Positions 1 to 6,822 of a stretch of DNA of 6,822 bases are shown one piece after another. Both the position numbers and the translations under genes were made by a program. The number at the start of each line of letters is the position of its first letter. Position 1 is the stretch's first letter. The DNA comes from an uncultured Clostridia bacterium (GTDB taxonomy: Bacteria; Bacillota; Clostridia; Christensenellales; Aristaeellaceae): assembly GCA_934647145.1 (NCBI GenBank), contig CAKUFB010000144.1:1-6822 (forward strand), written 5' to 3'. Below the pieces are notes generated by a model. The model was not told where the DNA came from. It did not search any database and saw only the letters and a program-made list of their open reading frames with translations.

Positions 1-74
1 TCACCGGGGAGGGCGGCCTGAACGGCGCGCGCCTCCCCGCACCCCACCCACGGCCCCAACGGGGCCGCAAGGAA

Positions 75-100
75 GCGATTCCCTGAGGGGAATCGCGTTT
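75..100 (+). terminator. Weak plus-strand terminator candidate
   Basis: A perfect 9-bp stem (75-83 with 88-96, loop TGAG) is followed on the plus strand by G and then four T residues. This could end a rightward transcript entering from beyond the left edge, convergent with the ABC operon. The T-run is short and the element sits inside a general hairpin cluster, so it may simply be one more repeat unit. Confidence 0.2.
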
Positions 101-136
101 TACGGGCGGCTGCGGCCGCCCGGACGGGGTGGGGGG

Positions 137-221
137 CCGGGGGAGGGGGCGCGCAGCGCCTCCTCCCCCGGCTCCGCGAGCCGCGTCAGCGGCTCGCGGA
201 GCGCGTCAGTCGCAAGACTGA
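137..221 (-). terminator. Possible 3'-end stem-loops of the ABC operon
   Basis: Three consecutive strong stem-loops (206-221, 171-202 and 137-171) begin within a few bases of the TAG stop of the last operon gene. They are the first structures a leftward transcript would form. The two larger stems have 14 and 16 bp with loops of 4 and 3 nt. A minus-strand U-tract is missing, so this is offered as a transcript-end or RNA-protecting structure and not as a proven Rho-independent terminator. Confidence 0.35.
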
Positions 222-224
222 ACG

Positions 225-1634
225 CTACTTTTTTCGTCTGCTGGCCAGCAGACCGATCACCAGGACGAACAGAGGCAGCGCGACGAGCAGTCCCTTGGCG
301 ACGGGCACGGCAGCGCTCTGAGCCTCAAGCGGGGTGAGCATGAGATTCACGGCGCTCTGCTCGGCAGGCTCGGGCAGGTCGGCGAGGTAGTTCATCAGCG
401 CGGTAAACATCGCGGTATTGCCGCCCGAACTGATCTGCGCGGCGCTGTCGGCCAGCGCTGCGCCGCTGGCGATCCAGATCAGGCGGGTCTCGCCTTCCTC
501 GGCCGACATGGCCAGAGTGAATTCGCCAACCGCGTCGCCTTCCTCCTGATCGAGCGTGGTCACGCCCTCCAGAGTCGCCTTGAGATAGGCCTCCGCGGAG
601 GTGGTGAGCAGCGGCCGAACGGTCAGGTTCGCGCGGGTGATGGCGCCGTCGGTCAGCGCGTGGCTCTGGGCGATGCACAGGGTCGCGCCGGCCTGGGCGA
701 GGGATTCAAGCGCGCCGGTTTCCGCGAGAATCGGCTTCATGTAGTAGTTGTAGGTTCCGTTCGAGTCGCTGTAGTGGCGTCCCTTTCCGGGATCCTGCAC
801 CAGCCCGCCCAGCGCCCGCATACCGTAGTAGGCGGTCACGTCGGAAAGGTTCTGCAAGCCGGTCTTGTCGTAGGCGGTGGTCAGCAGCAGCCTGCCGCCC
901 GTCTTGAGGTAGGACAGCAGCTTGTCGCTTTCCTCCTTGGTCAGGTCGCTCGTCGGGGCGTTGACGATCAGCGCCAGCGCGTCCCCGGGCACGCCCTCTG
1001 CCTGAGACAGGTTCAGCGTCTCGAGCGCGACGTACCGCCTGGCCAGCGTCTCCTCGGCCAGGCTTTCCAGCGCGGTTTCGCCATGCCCGGTCAGCTGATA
1101 CACGACCGGCAGGTCGTCGCGGGTGGTATACTCCAGCGCGAACGAGAGCAGCGAATCGGCCAGATACTCGCGGCTTTCAACGACGTACTGGCCGGAGTAG
1201 TAGTAGGCCGCCTGATTGTACTGGGTGGAGATCAGGTCTTCGTTCTCGATCACGTAGTCGCGGTCGGGCCCGACGACGATCAGGCTGTTTTCGGACAGGC
1301 CGCCCGGCGCATAGCGGGACACGACGTCGTCGCCCGCGGTGCCCGGCACCAGGCGCTTCACGGTGATCAGGTCGTTCTCCTGCCGCGCGCGCTCCACCAG
1401 CGTGGACAGCAGCGTGTCGGTGTTCGCCTCGGAGGCGACGTAGTAGATGGTTACGGGGTTTGAAACGGCCTTCGCCGCGCTTTTAAGCGCCTCGGAGGGG
1501 GTTATCAGCGCGCCCTGGGTCGCGTCCAGGCGGCGCGAGGAAACCGGGAGCAGGCCGATCAGCGCGTTGACCAGCACCAGCACGGCCAGCAGCGCCGCAC
1601 CCACGGCGGTCAGTATCAAGCGCTTCTTCTTCAT
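225..1634 (-). CDS. GldG-like membrane-anchored ABC auxiliary protein
   Basis: This 469-residue protein probably acts outside the membrane as the auxiliary partner of the ABC-2 transporter encoded just upstream. An N-terminal membrane segment (about residues 7-29) follows the start MKKKR. A large extracytoplasmic domain then carries TGHGE at 182-186, typical of GldG-type proteins. A second membrane segment (about 444-463) precedes a basic RRKK tail. This two-anchor layout matches the GldG/ABC_transp_aux family. The ATG overlaps the permease TGA by 4 nt (ATGA), and AAGGAGG lies 8 nt upstream inside the permease gene, which fixes the start and suggests coupled translation. The stop is TAG. Firmicute operons of this type often continue with a DUF4340 gene; none follows here before the hairpin cluster. 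The family call is firm; the substrate cannot be read from sequence. Confidence 0.85.
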   Translation of the reverse strand: MKKKRLILTAVGAALLAVLVLVNALIGLLPVSSRRLDATQGALITPSEALKSAAKAVSNPVTIYYVASEANTDTLLSTLVERARQENDLITVKRLVPGTAGDDVVSRYAPGGLSENSLIVVGPDRDYVIENEDLISTQYNQAAYYYSGQYVVESREYLADSLLSFALEYTTRDDLPVVYQLTGHGETALESLAEETLARRYVALETLNLSQAEGVPGDALALIVNAPTSDLTKEESDKLLSYLKTGGRLLLTTAYDKTGLQNLSDVTAYYGMRALGGLVQDPGKGRHYSDSNGTYNYYMKPILAETGALESLAQAGATLCIAQSHALTDGAITRANLTVRPLLTTSAEAYLKATLEGVTTLDQEEGDAVGEFTLAMSAEEGETRLIWIASGAALADSAAQISSGGNTAMFTALMNYLADLPEPAEQSAVNLMLTPLEAQSAAVPVAKGLLVALPLFVLVIGLLASRRKK

Positions 1635-2515
1635 GCCAGCGCCCTCCTTTCACCCATGCGGCGCGCCCTCAGGCACAGCGCCGTGACCGCCGCCAGGAAC
1701 AGCGCCGCGGTCAGGTACCAGGCCAGCGTCTGAAGGTTCACCACGCCCATGGCAAAGTCGCTCAGCGGGTTAAACAGCGCCAGGCGGTTCAGTACGCGCC
1801 CGAAGACCCGCGCCGCCTTCACGCCGCCGTCCTGTATCCGGCTGATCACGACCGGCACGTCAAGTATCGCGGTCACGATCACGCCCAGGTACACGCTGCC
1901 CGTGACCAGCCAGGCCACGAGAAAGATCGCCAGCACCAGGCACAGCATCGCCGGCGTGGTCAGCGCGGCCGCGGTCAGCAGCTTGCCGGCCGCCAGAGGG
2001 GCGAAGTAGCTCGCCGCGCACACGAGGAGAGACGCGAGGTACGCCTGCCACGGCGCGTTTGTCAGGCAGCTGATCAGCAGCGTCAGCGCGACCAGCAGCG
2101 CGCCCAGGCAGAAGAGCGCCGCGCACATGCCCAGACTGGCCGCCATGCCCGAGCCGCCCATGAACGTCAGCGCCGCGGGGATGAGCAGCGTCAGCGCGCA
2201 GCTGATCGCCACCGGCGTCAGGCACGCGAGGAACCGCCCCAGCGCCAGCGAAGCCGGCCGGATGGGCAGGCTGCACAGCAGGCGCTCGACGTGGTTCTTC
2301 CGGTCGGAGGCGTAGGTGGGCGCGGTCAGAAGCGGCACGCACGCCGCCAGCGCCAGCCCCAGATACTGCGCGTTTTCGCAGAACTGCGGATTGGTCGTCG
2401 AAAGGTTCTTCAGCCAGCCGCACGCGCCGCCCGCCGCCAGCGTCAGCGCCAGGAACAGGTACGTGCGAAACGAGGTAAACAGGGCGCGCAGCTCGCGCTT
2501 AAAGATTGCCTTCAT
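1631..2515 (-). CDS. ABC-2 type permease, GldF-like
   Basis: A 294-residue integral membrane protein, predicted to form the membrane channel of the Gld-type ABC complex. After a short amphipathic cytoplasmic start (MKAIFKRELRALF) there are six or seven hydrophobic segments, at about 17-35, 50-67, 92-117, 127-149, 155-174, 187-215 and 262-282. Residues 71-85 (DRKNHVERLLCSLPI) resemble the charged loop before the short LPI segment in ABC-2/GldF permeases. The ending, from about 249 (NPLSDFAMGVVNL) into the last helix and a basic tail, is typical of GldF. Its first 17 nt overlap the ATPase gene and a GGGAG-type ribosome site lies about 9 nt upstream within that gene. The last 4 nt overlap the GldG-like gene. 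The role as partner of both neighbours is inferred from this packing; the transported substrate is unknown. Confidence 0.85.
   Translation of the reverse strand: MKAIFKRELRALFTSFRTYLFLALTLAAGGACGWLKNLSTTNPQFCENAQYLGLALAACVPLLTAPTYASDRKNHVERLLCSLPIRPASLALGRFLACLTPVAISCALTLLIPAALTFMGGSGMAASLGMCAALFCLGALLVALTLLISCLTNAPWQAYLASLLVCAASYFAPLAAGKLLTAAALTTPAMLCLVLAIFLVAWLVTGSVYLGVIVTAILDVPVVISRIQDGGVKAARVFGRVLNRLALFNPLSDFAMGVVNLQTLAWYLTAALFLAAVTALCLRARRMGERRALA
1643..1649 (-). promoter_or_regulatory. Ribosome binding site of the GldG-like gene
   Basis: AAGGAGG on the minus strand, 8 nt before the ATG and inside the last codons of the permease gene. It supports the ATGA-overlap start and independent or coupled re-initiation. 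Confidence 0.8.
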
Positions 2516-3467
2516 CGCAATCCGCTCCCTTCTCGCCCACCTTTTCGCTGGTCAGCTTCTCAAGCAGCTTCTCGCCGCTGACGGTCACGCGCTTCATCTC
2601 CAGCACAGGCAGACCGGCCTTGACCAGCGCCGTGGACAGCTGCGCGCGCAGGTCGTCGTCCATCTCCACGACCAGATCGACCGCGCCCTCCTCCTTCGAG
2701 GGCTCGCAGGAGACCGCCTTCGCCCCCTTGACGGTGGAGACCGCCTGCTCGGCTGCGTCCCTGCCGCCCAGCACGCGGATAGCCATTTCGTTCGTATCCA
2801 GCTCGAGCGCGTGCAGCCTGTCCATCGGCAGGTCGGCGCGCAGGCTGCCCTGGCTGATGACCAGCGCGCGGGCGCACAGCGACTCGGCCTCGGTCAGGTT
2901 CTGTGTAGCCACGAGCACGGTTTTTTTGCCCGCCAGCGACTTAATGACCTTTCGCACACACAACGCGTCCTTTACATCGAAGCCGGCGGTCGGCTCGTCG
3001 ATGAGCAGCACCTCGGGGTTCATCAAAAGCGCCTGGGCGAGCGAGAGCATCCGCTGGGCGCTGGCCGTCAGGCTGCGCGCCGGGGTGTCGGACACCTCGA
3101 GGAGCTGCGTTTCCTTGAGGATCTCGTCGATCCGGCCGGACGCCTCGCGCAGGCTCAGACCCCATGCCTCGGCCACGAACCGCAGCGCCAGCCGGGGCGT
3201 CATGTCCTTGAACAGCGGGGGAACCGCCGGCACGTAGCCGATGTGCCGCTTCGCCTCGTAGGGCCGCTCGCGCAGGTCGCATCCGCACACAGAAATCGCG
3301 CCCTCGTCGCACTCCATCACGCCCGACAGCACGTCCAGCAGCGTGGTCTTTCCCGCGCCCTGCGTGCCGAGCAGCGCGATCGACTCGCCCTCGCCCGCCT
3401 GAAAGCTCACGTTCCACAGCGCAATCTTCGCGCCGTACCGCTTGACCAATCCCTTGACCTCGATCAA
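2499..3467 (-). CDS. ABC transporter ATP-binding protein, Gld/Ccm type, degenerate motifs
   Basis: A 322-residue cytoplasmic nucleotide-binding subunit that should power the permease next to it. Walker A is GTQGAGKTT at 34-42 (usual GPNGAGKTT) with Lys40 present. Walker B is VLLIDEP at 153-159 with Asp157 and Glu158. Other motifs depart from the family: Ala81 replaces the Q-loop Gln (Glu in many GldA-like proteins) in GYVPAVPPL; the signature reads LTASAQR at 133-139 and lacks the LSxGQ glycine; Gln189 replaces the H-loop His in VATQNLTEAE. A C-terminal extension (about 220-322) follows the ATPase core, as in GldA-like proteins. The start is TTG (MIEVKG), backed by GGGAGGG 7 nt upstream; no better in-frame ATG fits. 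The stop overlaps the permease start by 17 nt. ATP binding is likely; normal hydrolysis is uncertain. Confidence 0.88.
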   Translation of the reverse strand: MIEVKGLVKRYGAKIALWNVSFQAGEGESIALLGTQGAGKTTLLDVLSGVMECDEGAISVCGCDLRERPYEAKRHIGYVPAVPPLFKDMTPRLALRFVAEAWGLSLREASGRIDEILKETQLLEVSDTPARSLTASAQRMLSLAQALLMNPEVLLIDEPTAGFDVKDALCVRKVIKSLAGKKTVLVATQNLTEAESLCARALVISQGSLRADLPMDRLHALELDTNEMAIRVLGGRDAAEQAVSTVKGAKAVSCEPSKEEGAVDLVVEMDDDLRAQLSTALVKAGLPVLEMKRVTVSGEKLLEKLTSEKVGEKGADCDEGNL

Positions 3468-3474
3468 CTTAAAT

Positions 3475-3481
3475 CCCTCCC
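3475..3481 (-). promoter_or_regulatory. Ribosome binding site deciding a TTG start
   Basis: GGGAGGG on the minus strand, separated from the TTG start of the ATPase gene by ATTTAAG (7 nt). The ideal spacing is the main reason to accept TTG, because the ABC domain begins directly with MIEVKGLVKRYG. Confidence 0.8.
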
Positions 3482-3514
3482 GCGTATCGATTATCTGAAG
3501 GTTACTCTTATCTT

Positions 3515-3545
3515 ATTATACCACGTTCTGCCCGCGCAGTGTTAA
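3515..3545 (-). promoter_or_regulatory. Promoter of the ABC operon, extended -10
   Basis: On the minus strand TATAAT (3520 down to 3515) is preceded by TGG, giving an extended -10 element (TGNTATAAT). A weak -35 candidate, TTAACA, lies at 3545-3540 with a long 19-nt spacer, so the extended -10 probably carries most of the strength. Transcription would start near 3508 and leave a leader of about 40 nt before the TTG codon. This is the only convincing sigma-A-like promoter I see in the window. Confidence 0.7.
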
Positions 3546-3550
3546 GCAAT

Positions 3551-3569
3551 TCATGAACAATTTATGAAC
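3551..3569. promoter_or_regulatory. Possible operator: ATGAAC direct repeats
   Basis: ATGAAC occurs at 3553-3558 and 3564-3569, exactly 11 bp apart (one helical turn), just upstream of the -35 region of the ABC promoter. The first copy lies in the 8-bp palindrome TTCATGAA (3550-3557). The spacing and position would suit an activator or repressor site, or an AT-rich upstream promoter element. There is no regulator gene in the window to link it to. Confidence 0.3.
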
Positions 3570-3570
3570 C

Positions 3571-3676
3571 CGGTCGGGCAGGCTGAGCCTGCACGCACTT
3601 GCTGCCGGTCGGCGGGCTGGCTGGGGGAGGCTCTGCTCCGCTTCGCGCTCCCCCAGACCCCCACCGAAGTTTGTCA
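3571..3676. repeat. Composite repeat remnant between operon and helicase
   Basis: This block joins three modules seen again at 6121-6822. They are the GCAGGC-TGA-GCCTGC hairpin (3578-3592), a partial 30-bp unit (ACTTGCTGCCGGTCGGC, 3597-3613), and a segment of about 55 bp containing CTGGGGGAG (3621-3629) paired with CTCCCCCAG (3648-3656) followed by ACCCCCACCGAAGTTTGTC to 3675. The last segment matches 6472-6528 with a single T/C difference that I can see. No coding region is credible here. Confidence 0.85.
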
Positions 3677-3735
3677 CCAGGCACGGCGAAAAGCCATTCT
3701 TTTTGCACCGGCGCTTCGCATGAGCGCGGGGAGGG

Positions 3736-3812
3736 GTGCGGGGAGGGGCAGCGCCCCTCCCCGCACGCGCCCGGCGGCTTTGCCGCCGGGCGCGGCAGTG
3801 GCGACAGCCACT
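3736..3812. repeat. GC-rich tandem stem-loops downstream of the helicase gene
   Basis: Three adjacent inverted repeats: 3736-3749 with 3753-3766 (14 bp, loop AGC), 3767-3778 with 3782-3793 (12 bp, loop TTT), and 3797-3802 with 3807-3812 (6 bp, loop GACA). They lie 15-90 nt past the helicase stop, so they would fold at the 3' end of its transcript. No U-run follows on the minus strand. Read on the minus strand, the first stem ends in CCTCCCCGCACCCC, also found on the plus strand at 32-45, so the left-edge cluster carries a related module in the opposite orientation. Confidence 0.8.
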
Positions 3813-3819
3813 TGCTGCC

Positions 3820-3836
3820 GGTCGGCTCAGCCGACC
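3820..3836. repeat. GTCGGC hairpin with the helicase stop codon in its loop
   Basis: GGTCGGC (3820-3826) and GCCGACC (3830-3836) form a perfect 7-bp stem. The 3-nt loop, TCA on the plus strand, is the TGA stop codon of the helicase read on the minus strand. The surrounding CACTTGCTGCCGGTCGGC (3810-3826) matches the 30-bp repeat unit. The repeat therefore supplies the last codons (about Gln-Val-Gly) and the stop. Confidence 0.85.
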
Positions 3837-6103
3837 TGCCCGGAGAGAATCCGCTCCAGCACGGCGATGAGGGTCTGCTTGGCCTCTTCGCCCGCGCCCG
3901 CGCCGACGCAGCTGGGGCAGCCCTGCTCGCAGGGGCACTCGCGCACGGCGGACAGCGCCTGCTCAAACAGCAGCGTGCCGGTCTCGTAGATGCGGTCGGA
4001 CAGGCCGATGCCGCCCTGGATACAGTCGTAGAGGTAGATCGTGGGCTTCTGGGTGAAGGGGTCGCGCACGTGGTACTCGACCGAGATGTCGCTCGAGGCG
4101 CACATGAGGTACAGCGGCGCGACGCCCCGCATCAGATGCGCCAGCCCCACCATGGCCGCGCCCAGCGCCTCTTTGCCGTAGGACTCGACGAGCTCGTCGG
4201 GCAGCGTCCACCAGCAGGCGGTGGTCTGCATTTCCAGCTCGGGCAGGCTGACCGGCCCCCAGCCCAGGTTCTCCTGCGTGTCCAGCTTCATTTTCTTGAA
4301 CAGGCGCACCATGCTGCTGACCATGACCTCGCCGCGCGCCCGGTGCAGCGGGAACAGGTCGTCCGCCTCGTCGAACACGTCCAGCACCTTCATGCTGGTG
4401 GTCAGGTCGGCGTCGGTGTAGTAGTCCACGTCCACCGCGCGCACGTAGGCCTTTTTGTCGTCGAAGTCCAGCTGCTCGACCTGATACTGCCGCCCCTCGT
4501 GCAGGTAAATGGCGTACTGGTGCAGCAGCATGGGCACGGTAAAGCGATCCATCTCGCCGATGACGCGGTGCGCCCTGGGGTTCGAGATATCGATGATGAC
4601 GAAGTTCTGGTCGCAGGCGCTGCGCAGGTTGATCGTGGCCTGTGGAAACTCGTCAGCCATCCAGTGCCAGCGCGAGCCGACCTTGTACAGCACGCCCTGC
4701 TCGGTCAGGTAGTCCAGGATTTCCCCGGTGCTCTCCAGCCCGCCGAAGCGCTCGCCCTCCTCGAAGGGCAGCTCGTAGGCGGCGCATTTGACGTGGTTGA
4801 GCAGGATGTACAGGTTGTCCGGGTTGACCAGCGCCTGCTCGGGCGACTGGCCGAAGAAGTATTCCGGGTGGTTGATGATGTACTGATCCAGCGGGCTCGA
4901 GTTGGCCACGACGATCAGCAGCGACTCGCCCTGCCTGCGCCCGGCGCGTCCGGCCTGCTGCCAGGTGCTGGCGATCGTGCCCGGGTAGCCGCACAGTATG
5001 CACGCGTCCAGCTGGCCGATGTCGATGCCCAGCTCCAGCGCGTTCGTGGACACCACCGTGGTGATGCGCCCGGCGCGCAGCTCCCGCTCGATCTCCCGGC
5101 GCAGGGTGGGCAGGTAGCCGCCCCGGTAGCCGCGCACCGAGTCGGCGTTGCCCAGCGCGTCGCGCACCTGATCCTTCAGCGAGCGCACCAGCACCTCCAC
5201 CGCCACCCGCGCCCGCGCGAACACGATGCTCTGGATGTGGTTCTTGAGGAAGCCGGTCGCGATGCGCCGCGTCTCGCCCAGCGCGCTTTTGCGGATGCCC
5301 AGCTGGCGGTTGACCACCGGCGGGTTGTAGAACACCACGTGCTTTTTGCCCGCGGGCGCGCCGTTGTCGTCAATCAGCGTCAATGGACGGCCGATCATCT
5401 GCCGCGCCAGCTCGTCGGGGTTTTTGATCGTTGCCGAGCAGCAGATGAACTGCGGACGCGCCCCGTAAAAGGCGCAGATGCGCTGCAGCCGGCGGATGAC
5501 GTTGGCCAGGTTGCCGCCGAACACGCCCCGGTAGGCGTGAATTTCGTCGATGACCACGTAGCGGAGGTTCTCGAACAGCTTCACCCACTTGGTGTGGTGC
5601 GGCAGGATGCCCGCGTGCAGCATGTCCGGGTTGGTCACGACCACGTGCCCGGCCTGCCGAATGGCGCTGCGCGCGGCCGCGGGCGTGTCGCCGTCGTAGG
5701 TGTAGCACTTGATGTCCTCGCCCAGCAGCTCCACCAACGAATACAGCTCCGCCGCCTGGTCGGCCGACAGCGCCTTGGTCGGGAACAGGTACAGCGCCCG
5801 GGCGTTTTTGTCCTTCAGGATCGCGTCAAGCACCGGCAGGTTGTAGCACAGCGTCTTGCCCGAGGCGGTCGGCGTGACCACCACCACGTCCTCCCCGCGC
5901 AGGGCCGCGTCGATCGCCTGCCGCTGGTGCGAGTACAGCTGCGTAACGCCCTTTTTCCCCAGCGCAGTCACTGCGCGCGCGTCCAGGCTGTCCGGAAAGG
6001 GCAGATACCTCGCCGGGCGCGCGGGCAGCTCCTTCCAGCAGGTCACGTTCGCCATGAACCCCGGATCGTTCTTCAGCACGCCAATATATTGCGATAAATT
6101 CAT
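3827..6103 (-). CDS. mrfA: DEAH-box DNA helicase, MrfA/YprA type
   Basis: A 758-residue superfamily 2 helicase, close in length to Bacillus MrfA (YprA). Motifs appear in order: a Q-like region YSHQRQAID (57-65), motif I TPTASGKT (77-84), Ia PTKAL (108-112), II DEIH (186-189), III SAT (223-225), IV region IVFAR (293-297), V TNALELGIDIG (353-363), and VI QQAGRAGRR (382-390). A C-terminal DUF1998-type region ends in a cysteine cluster (Cys723, 725, 729, 732) that fits metal binding. MrfA is a 3'-5' DNA helicase acting in repair of mitomycin C-type damage with the nuclease MrfB; that role is transferred by family. No mrfB-like gene adjoins it in this window. The ATG has AAGGAG 7 nt upstream. Its stop sits in a repeat hairpin. 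All motifs look intact, so it is probably active. Confidence 0.92.
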   Translation of the reverse strand: MNLSQYIGVLKNDPGFMANVTCWKELPARPARYLPFPDSLDARAVTALGKKGVTQLYSHQRQAIDAALRGEDVVVVTPTASGKTLCYNLPVLDAILKDKNARALYLFPTKALSADQAAELYSLVELLGEDIKCYTYDGDTPAAARSAIRQAGHVVVTNPDMLHAGILPHHTKWVKLFENLRYVVIDEIHAYRGVFGGNLANVIRRLQRICAFYGARPQFICCSATIKNPDELARQMIGRPLTLIDDNGAPAGKKHVVFYNPPVVNRQLGIRKSALGETRRIATGFLKNHIQSIVFARARVAVEVLVRSLKDQVRDALGNADSVRGYRGGYLPTLRREIERELRAGRITTVVSTNALELGIDIGQLDACILCGYPGTIASTWQQAGRAGRRQGESLLIVVANSSPLDQYIINHPEYFFGQSPEQALVNPDNLYILLNHVKCAAYELPFEEGERFGGLESTGEILDYLTEQGVLYKVGSRWHWMADEFPQATINLRSACDQNFVIIDISNPRAHRVIGEMDRFTVPMLLHQYAIYLHEGRQYQVEQLDFDDKKAYVRAVDVDYYTDADLTTSMKVLDVFDEADDLFPLHRARGEVMVSSMVRLFKKMKLDTQENLGWGPVSLPELEMQTTACWWTLPDELVESYGKEALGAAMVGLAHLMRGVAPLYLMCASSDISVEYHVRDPFTQKPTIYLYDCIQGGIGLSDRIYETGTLLFEQALSAVRECPCEQGCPSCVGAGAGEEAKQTLIAVLERILSGQVG

Positions 6104-6110
6104 TCACTCT

Positions 6111-6116
6111 CTCCTT
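6111..6116 (-). promoter_or_regulatory. Ribosome binding site of the helicase gene
   Basis: AAGGAG on the minus strand with a 7-nt gap to ATG, only a few bases from the first repeat hairpin. I see no convincing -10/-35 pair between 6104 and 6822, so the promoter is either inside the repeats in unfamiliar form or beyond the window. Confidence 0.85.
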
Positions 6117-6122
6117 CCCAGG

Positions 6123-6278
6123 GCAGGCTGAGCCTGCACCCGCTTGCTGCCGGTCGGCAGGGCCGACTGCCACTTGCTGCCGCGGGTTCTATCGACGAAT
6201 TCGGGAGCCATAGATTGAAGCTCCCGAATTCTCCGGTTTTCCGGGTTTCCCCGGAAAACGCTTGTCGGCACTGCCGAC
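6123..6278. repeat. Composite repeat cassette 1 (one 30-bp unit)
   Basis: Order: GCAGGC-TGA-GCCTGC hairpin (6123-6137); one 30-bp unit (6144-6173) plus a partial one; 12-bp-stem hairpin (6197-6231); a hairpin of 6236-6245 with 6250-6259 (GTTTTCCGGG stem); and a GTCGGC-ACT-GCCGAC hairpin (6264-6278). It runs directly into cassette 2. Confidence 0.85.
6197..6231. repeat. 12-bp-stem hairpin, copy 1
   Basis: GAATTCGGGAGC (6197-6208) pairs perfectly with GCTCCCGAATTC (6220-6231). The 11-nt loop is CATAGATTGAA. Confidence 0.9.
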
Positions 6279-6282
6279 CCGG

Positions 6283-6468
6283 GCAGGCTGAACCTGCACC
6301 CACTTGCTACCGGTCGGCAAGGCCGACTGCCACCTGCTGCCGGTCGGCAGGGCCGACTGCCACTTGCTGCCGCCGGTTCTGGCGACGAATTCGGGAGCCA
6401 TAGATTGGAGCTCCCGAATTCTCCGAATCCGCAAGGAGCCTTGCGGATTGAGGGTCGGCATTGCCGAC
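6283..6468. repeat. Composite repeat cassette 2 (two 30-bp units)
   Basis: Order: GCAGG-CTGAA-CCTGC hairpin (6283-6297); two 30-bp units (6304-6333 and 6334-6363) plus a partial one; 12-bp-stem hairpin (6387-6421); a hairpin of unrelated sequence, 6426-6435 with 6440-6449 (AATCCGCAAG stem), replacing the GTTTTCCGGG one; and a GTCGGC-ATT-GCCGAC hairpin (6454-6468). Confidence 0.85.
6387..6421. repeat. 12-bp-stem hairpin, copy 2
   Basis: Same stem as copy 1 (6387-6398 with 6410-6421). The loop is CATAGATTGGA, one base different from copy 1. Confidence 0.9.
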
Positions 6469-6471
6469 GCG

Positions 6472-6546
6472 GGCTGGGGGAGGCTCCGCTCCGCTTCGCG
6501 CTCCCCCAGACCCCCACCGAAGTTTGTCCGGCAGGCAGTGCCTGCC
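6472..6546. repeat. CTGGGGGAG module and adjoining hairpin
   Basis: CTGGGGGAG (6474-6482) pairs with CTCCCCCAG (6501-6509), followed by ACCCCCACCGAAGTTTGTC to 6528. This is nearly identical to 3619-3675. A further hairpin, GGCAGGC (6530-6536) with GCCTGCC (6540-6546), follows. Sequence after the shared core differs between the two loci, which marks a module boundary near GTTTGTC. Confidence 0.85.
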
Positions 6547-6584
6547 CCACCTGCTGCCGGTCGGCAGGCTGAACCTGCACCCAC

Positions 6585-6704
6585 TTGCTGCCGGTCGGCA
6601 AGGCCGACTGCTACCTGCTGCCGGTCGGCAAGGCCGACTGCCACCTGTTGCCGGTCGGCAAGGCCGACTGCCACCTGCTGCCGGTCGGCAGGGCCGACTG
6701 CCAC
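6585..6704. repeat. 30-bp tandem repeat, four units
   Basis: Units at 6585-6614, 6615-6644, 6645-6674 and 6675-6704, differing by one to a few bases. Each holds GTCGGC-AAG/AGG-GCCGAC, extendable to an 8-bp stem with one G-T pair. The cassettes have 1, 2 and 4 units, which suggests expansion by slippage or unequal recombination. Confidence 0.92.
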
Positions 6705-6726
6705 CTGCTGCCGCCGAATGGAACAC

Positions 6727-6761
6727 GAAATTGGGAACCATAAATTGGAGTTCCCAATTTC
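6727..6761. repeat. 12-bp-stem hairpin, copy 3 with compensatory changes
   Basis: GAAATTGGGAAC (6727-6738) pairs perfectly with GTTCCCAATTTC (6750-6761). The loop is CATAAATTGGA. Against copies 1 and 2, three stem positions differ and each is matched by a change on the other arm. Confidence 0.92.
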
Positions 6762-6822
6762 TCCGGTTTTCCGGGTTTCCCCGGAAAACGCTTGTCGGCG
6801 CTGCCGACGCGAGCTGGGGGAG

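Larger units (their letters stand above)
1..224. repeat. Run of tandem hairpins after the ABC operon, no gene
   Basis: This stretch has no credible coding region and is almost wholly inverted repeats. Stems seen: 5-12 with 32-39 (8 bp); 51-57 with 61-67 (7 bp, loop AAC); 75-83 with 88-96 (9 bp, loop TGAG); 103-110 with 115-122 (8 bp, loop TGCG); 137-152 with 156-171 (16 bp including one G-T, loop GCA); 171-184 with 189-202 (14 bp, loop GTCA); 206-211 with 216-221 (6 bp, loop GCAA). It starts 3 bases after the GldG-like stop codon. No U-run follows any stem on the minus strand, so a classical intrinsic terminator is not shown, although such structures could slow polymerase or protect a 3' end. 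The short 3-4 nt loops match the repeats elsewhere in the window. Confidence 0.8.
6104..6822. repeat. Gene-free modular hairpin repeat region
   Basis: About 720 bp upstream of the helicase with no credible gene. Open frames here arise because the 30-bp unit is a multiple of three and lacks stops in several frames, giving 10-residue periodic peptides on the minus strand (such as ADRQQVAVGL). Three composite cassettes start at 6123, 6283 and about 6551. Each reads: GCAGG hairpin, tandem 30-bp units, 12-bp-stem hairpin, second hairpin, GTCGGC hairpin. A CTGGGGGAG module follows cassettes two and three; the last is cut by the window edge. No transposase or terminal duplication is visible. Confidence 0.9.
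6551..6822. repeat. Composite repeat cassette 3 (four 30-bp units), runs off the window
   Basis: A variant 30-bp unit carrying the GCAGG-CTGAA-CCTGC hairpin (6551-6580) is followed by four full units (6585-6704), a partial unit, the 12-bp-stem hairpin (6727-6761), the GTTTTCCGGG hairpin (6766-6775 with 6780-6789, identical to cassette 1), a GTCGGC-GCT-GCCGAC hairpin (6794-6808), and the start of another CTGGGGGAG module, cut at the window end. Confidence 0.85.

Overview
The window looks like a piece of a GC-rich Gram-positive chromosome, most likely a gut-type Clostridia (inferred from codon bias, strong AAGGAGG-type ribosome binding sites and the gene families; no taxonomic marker is present). 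All four genes I can support lie on the minus strand, so transcription runs right to left.

From right to left: 6104-6822 is about 0.7 kb without a credible gene, filled with modular hairpin repeats. Next is a 758-residue DEAH-box helicase of the MrfA/YprA type (3827-6103), with a complete helicase core and a C-terminal four-cysteine cluster. A second gene-free stretch (3468-3826) holds more of the same repeats plus the promoter of the following operon. Three overlapping genes then form a Gld-type ABC-2 operon: ATPase (2499-3467, TTG start), membrane permease (1631-2515) and a membrane-anchored GldG-like auxiliary protein (225-1634). They overlap by 17 nt and 4 nt, which suggests translational coupling and a single export or envelope-associated complex. 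The left edge (1-224) is a dense run of hairpins directly after the last stop codon, with no further gene.

The genes belong to known families. The least ordinary part is the repeat system. At least three composite cassettes share the same order: a GCAGG/CCTGC hairpin, then 1, 2 or 4 copies of a 30-bp unit, then a 12-bp-stem hairpin with a conserved 11-nt loop, then a second hairpin, then a short GTCGGC-N3-GCCGAC hairpin. The 12-bp stem differs at three positions between cassettes and each change is matched on the opposite arm, so the paired structure appears to be maintained. The GTCGGC-N3-GCCGAC core occurs 11 times, and one copy holds the helicase stop codon in its loop. Separately, the ABC ATPase keeps Walker A and B but has lost the usual Q-loop, signature and H-loop residues.
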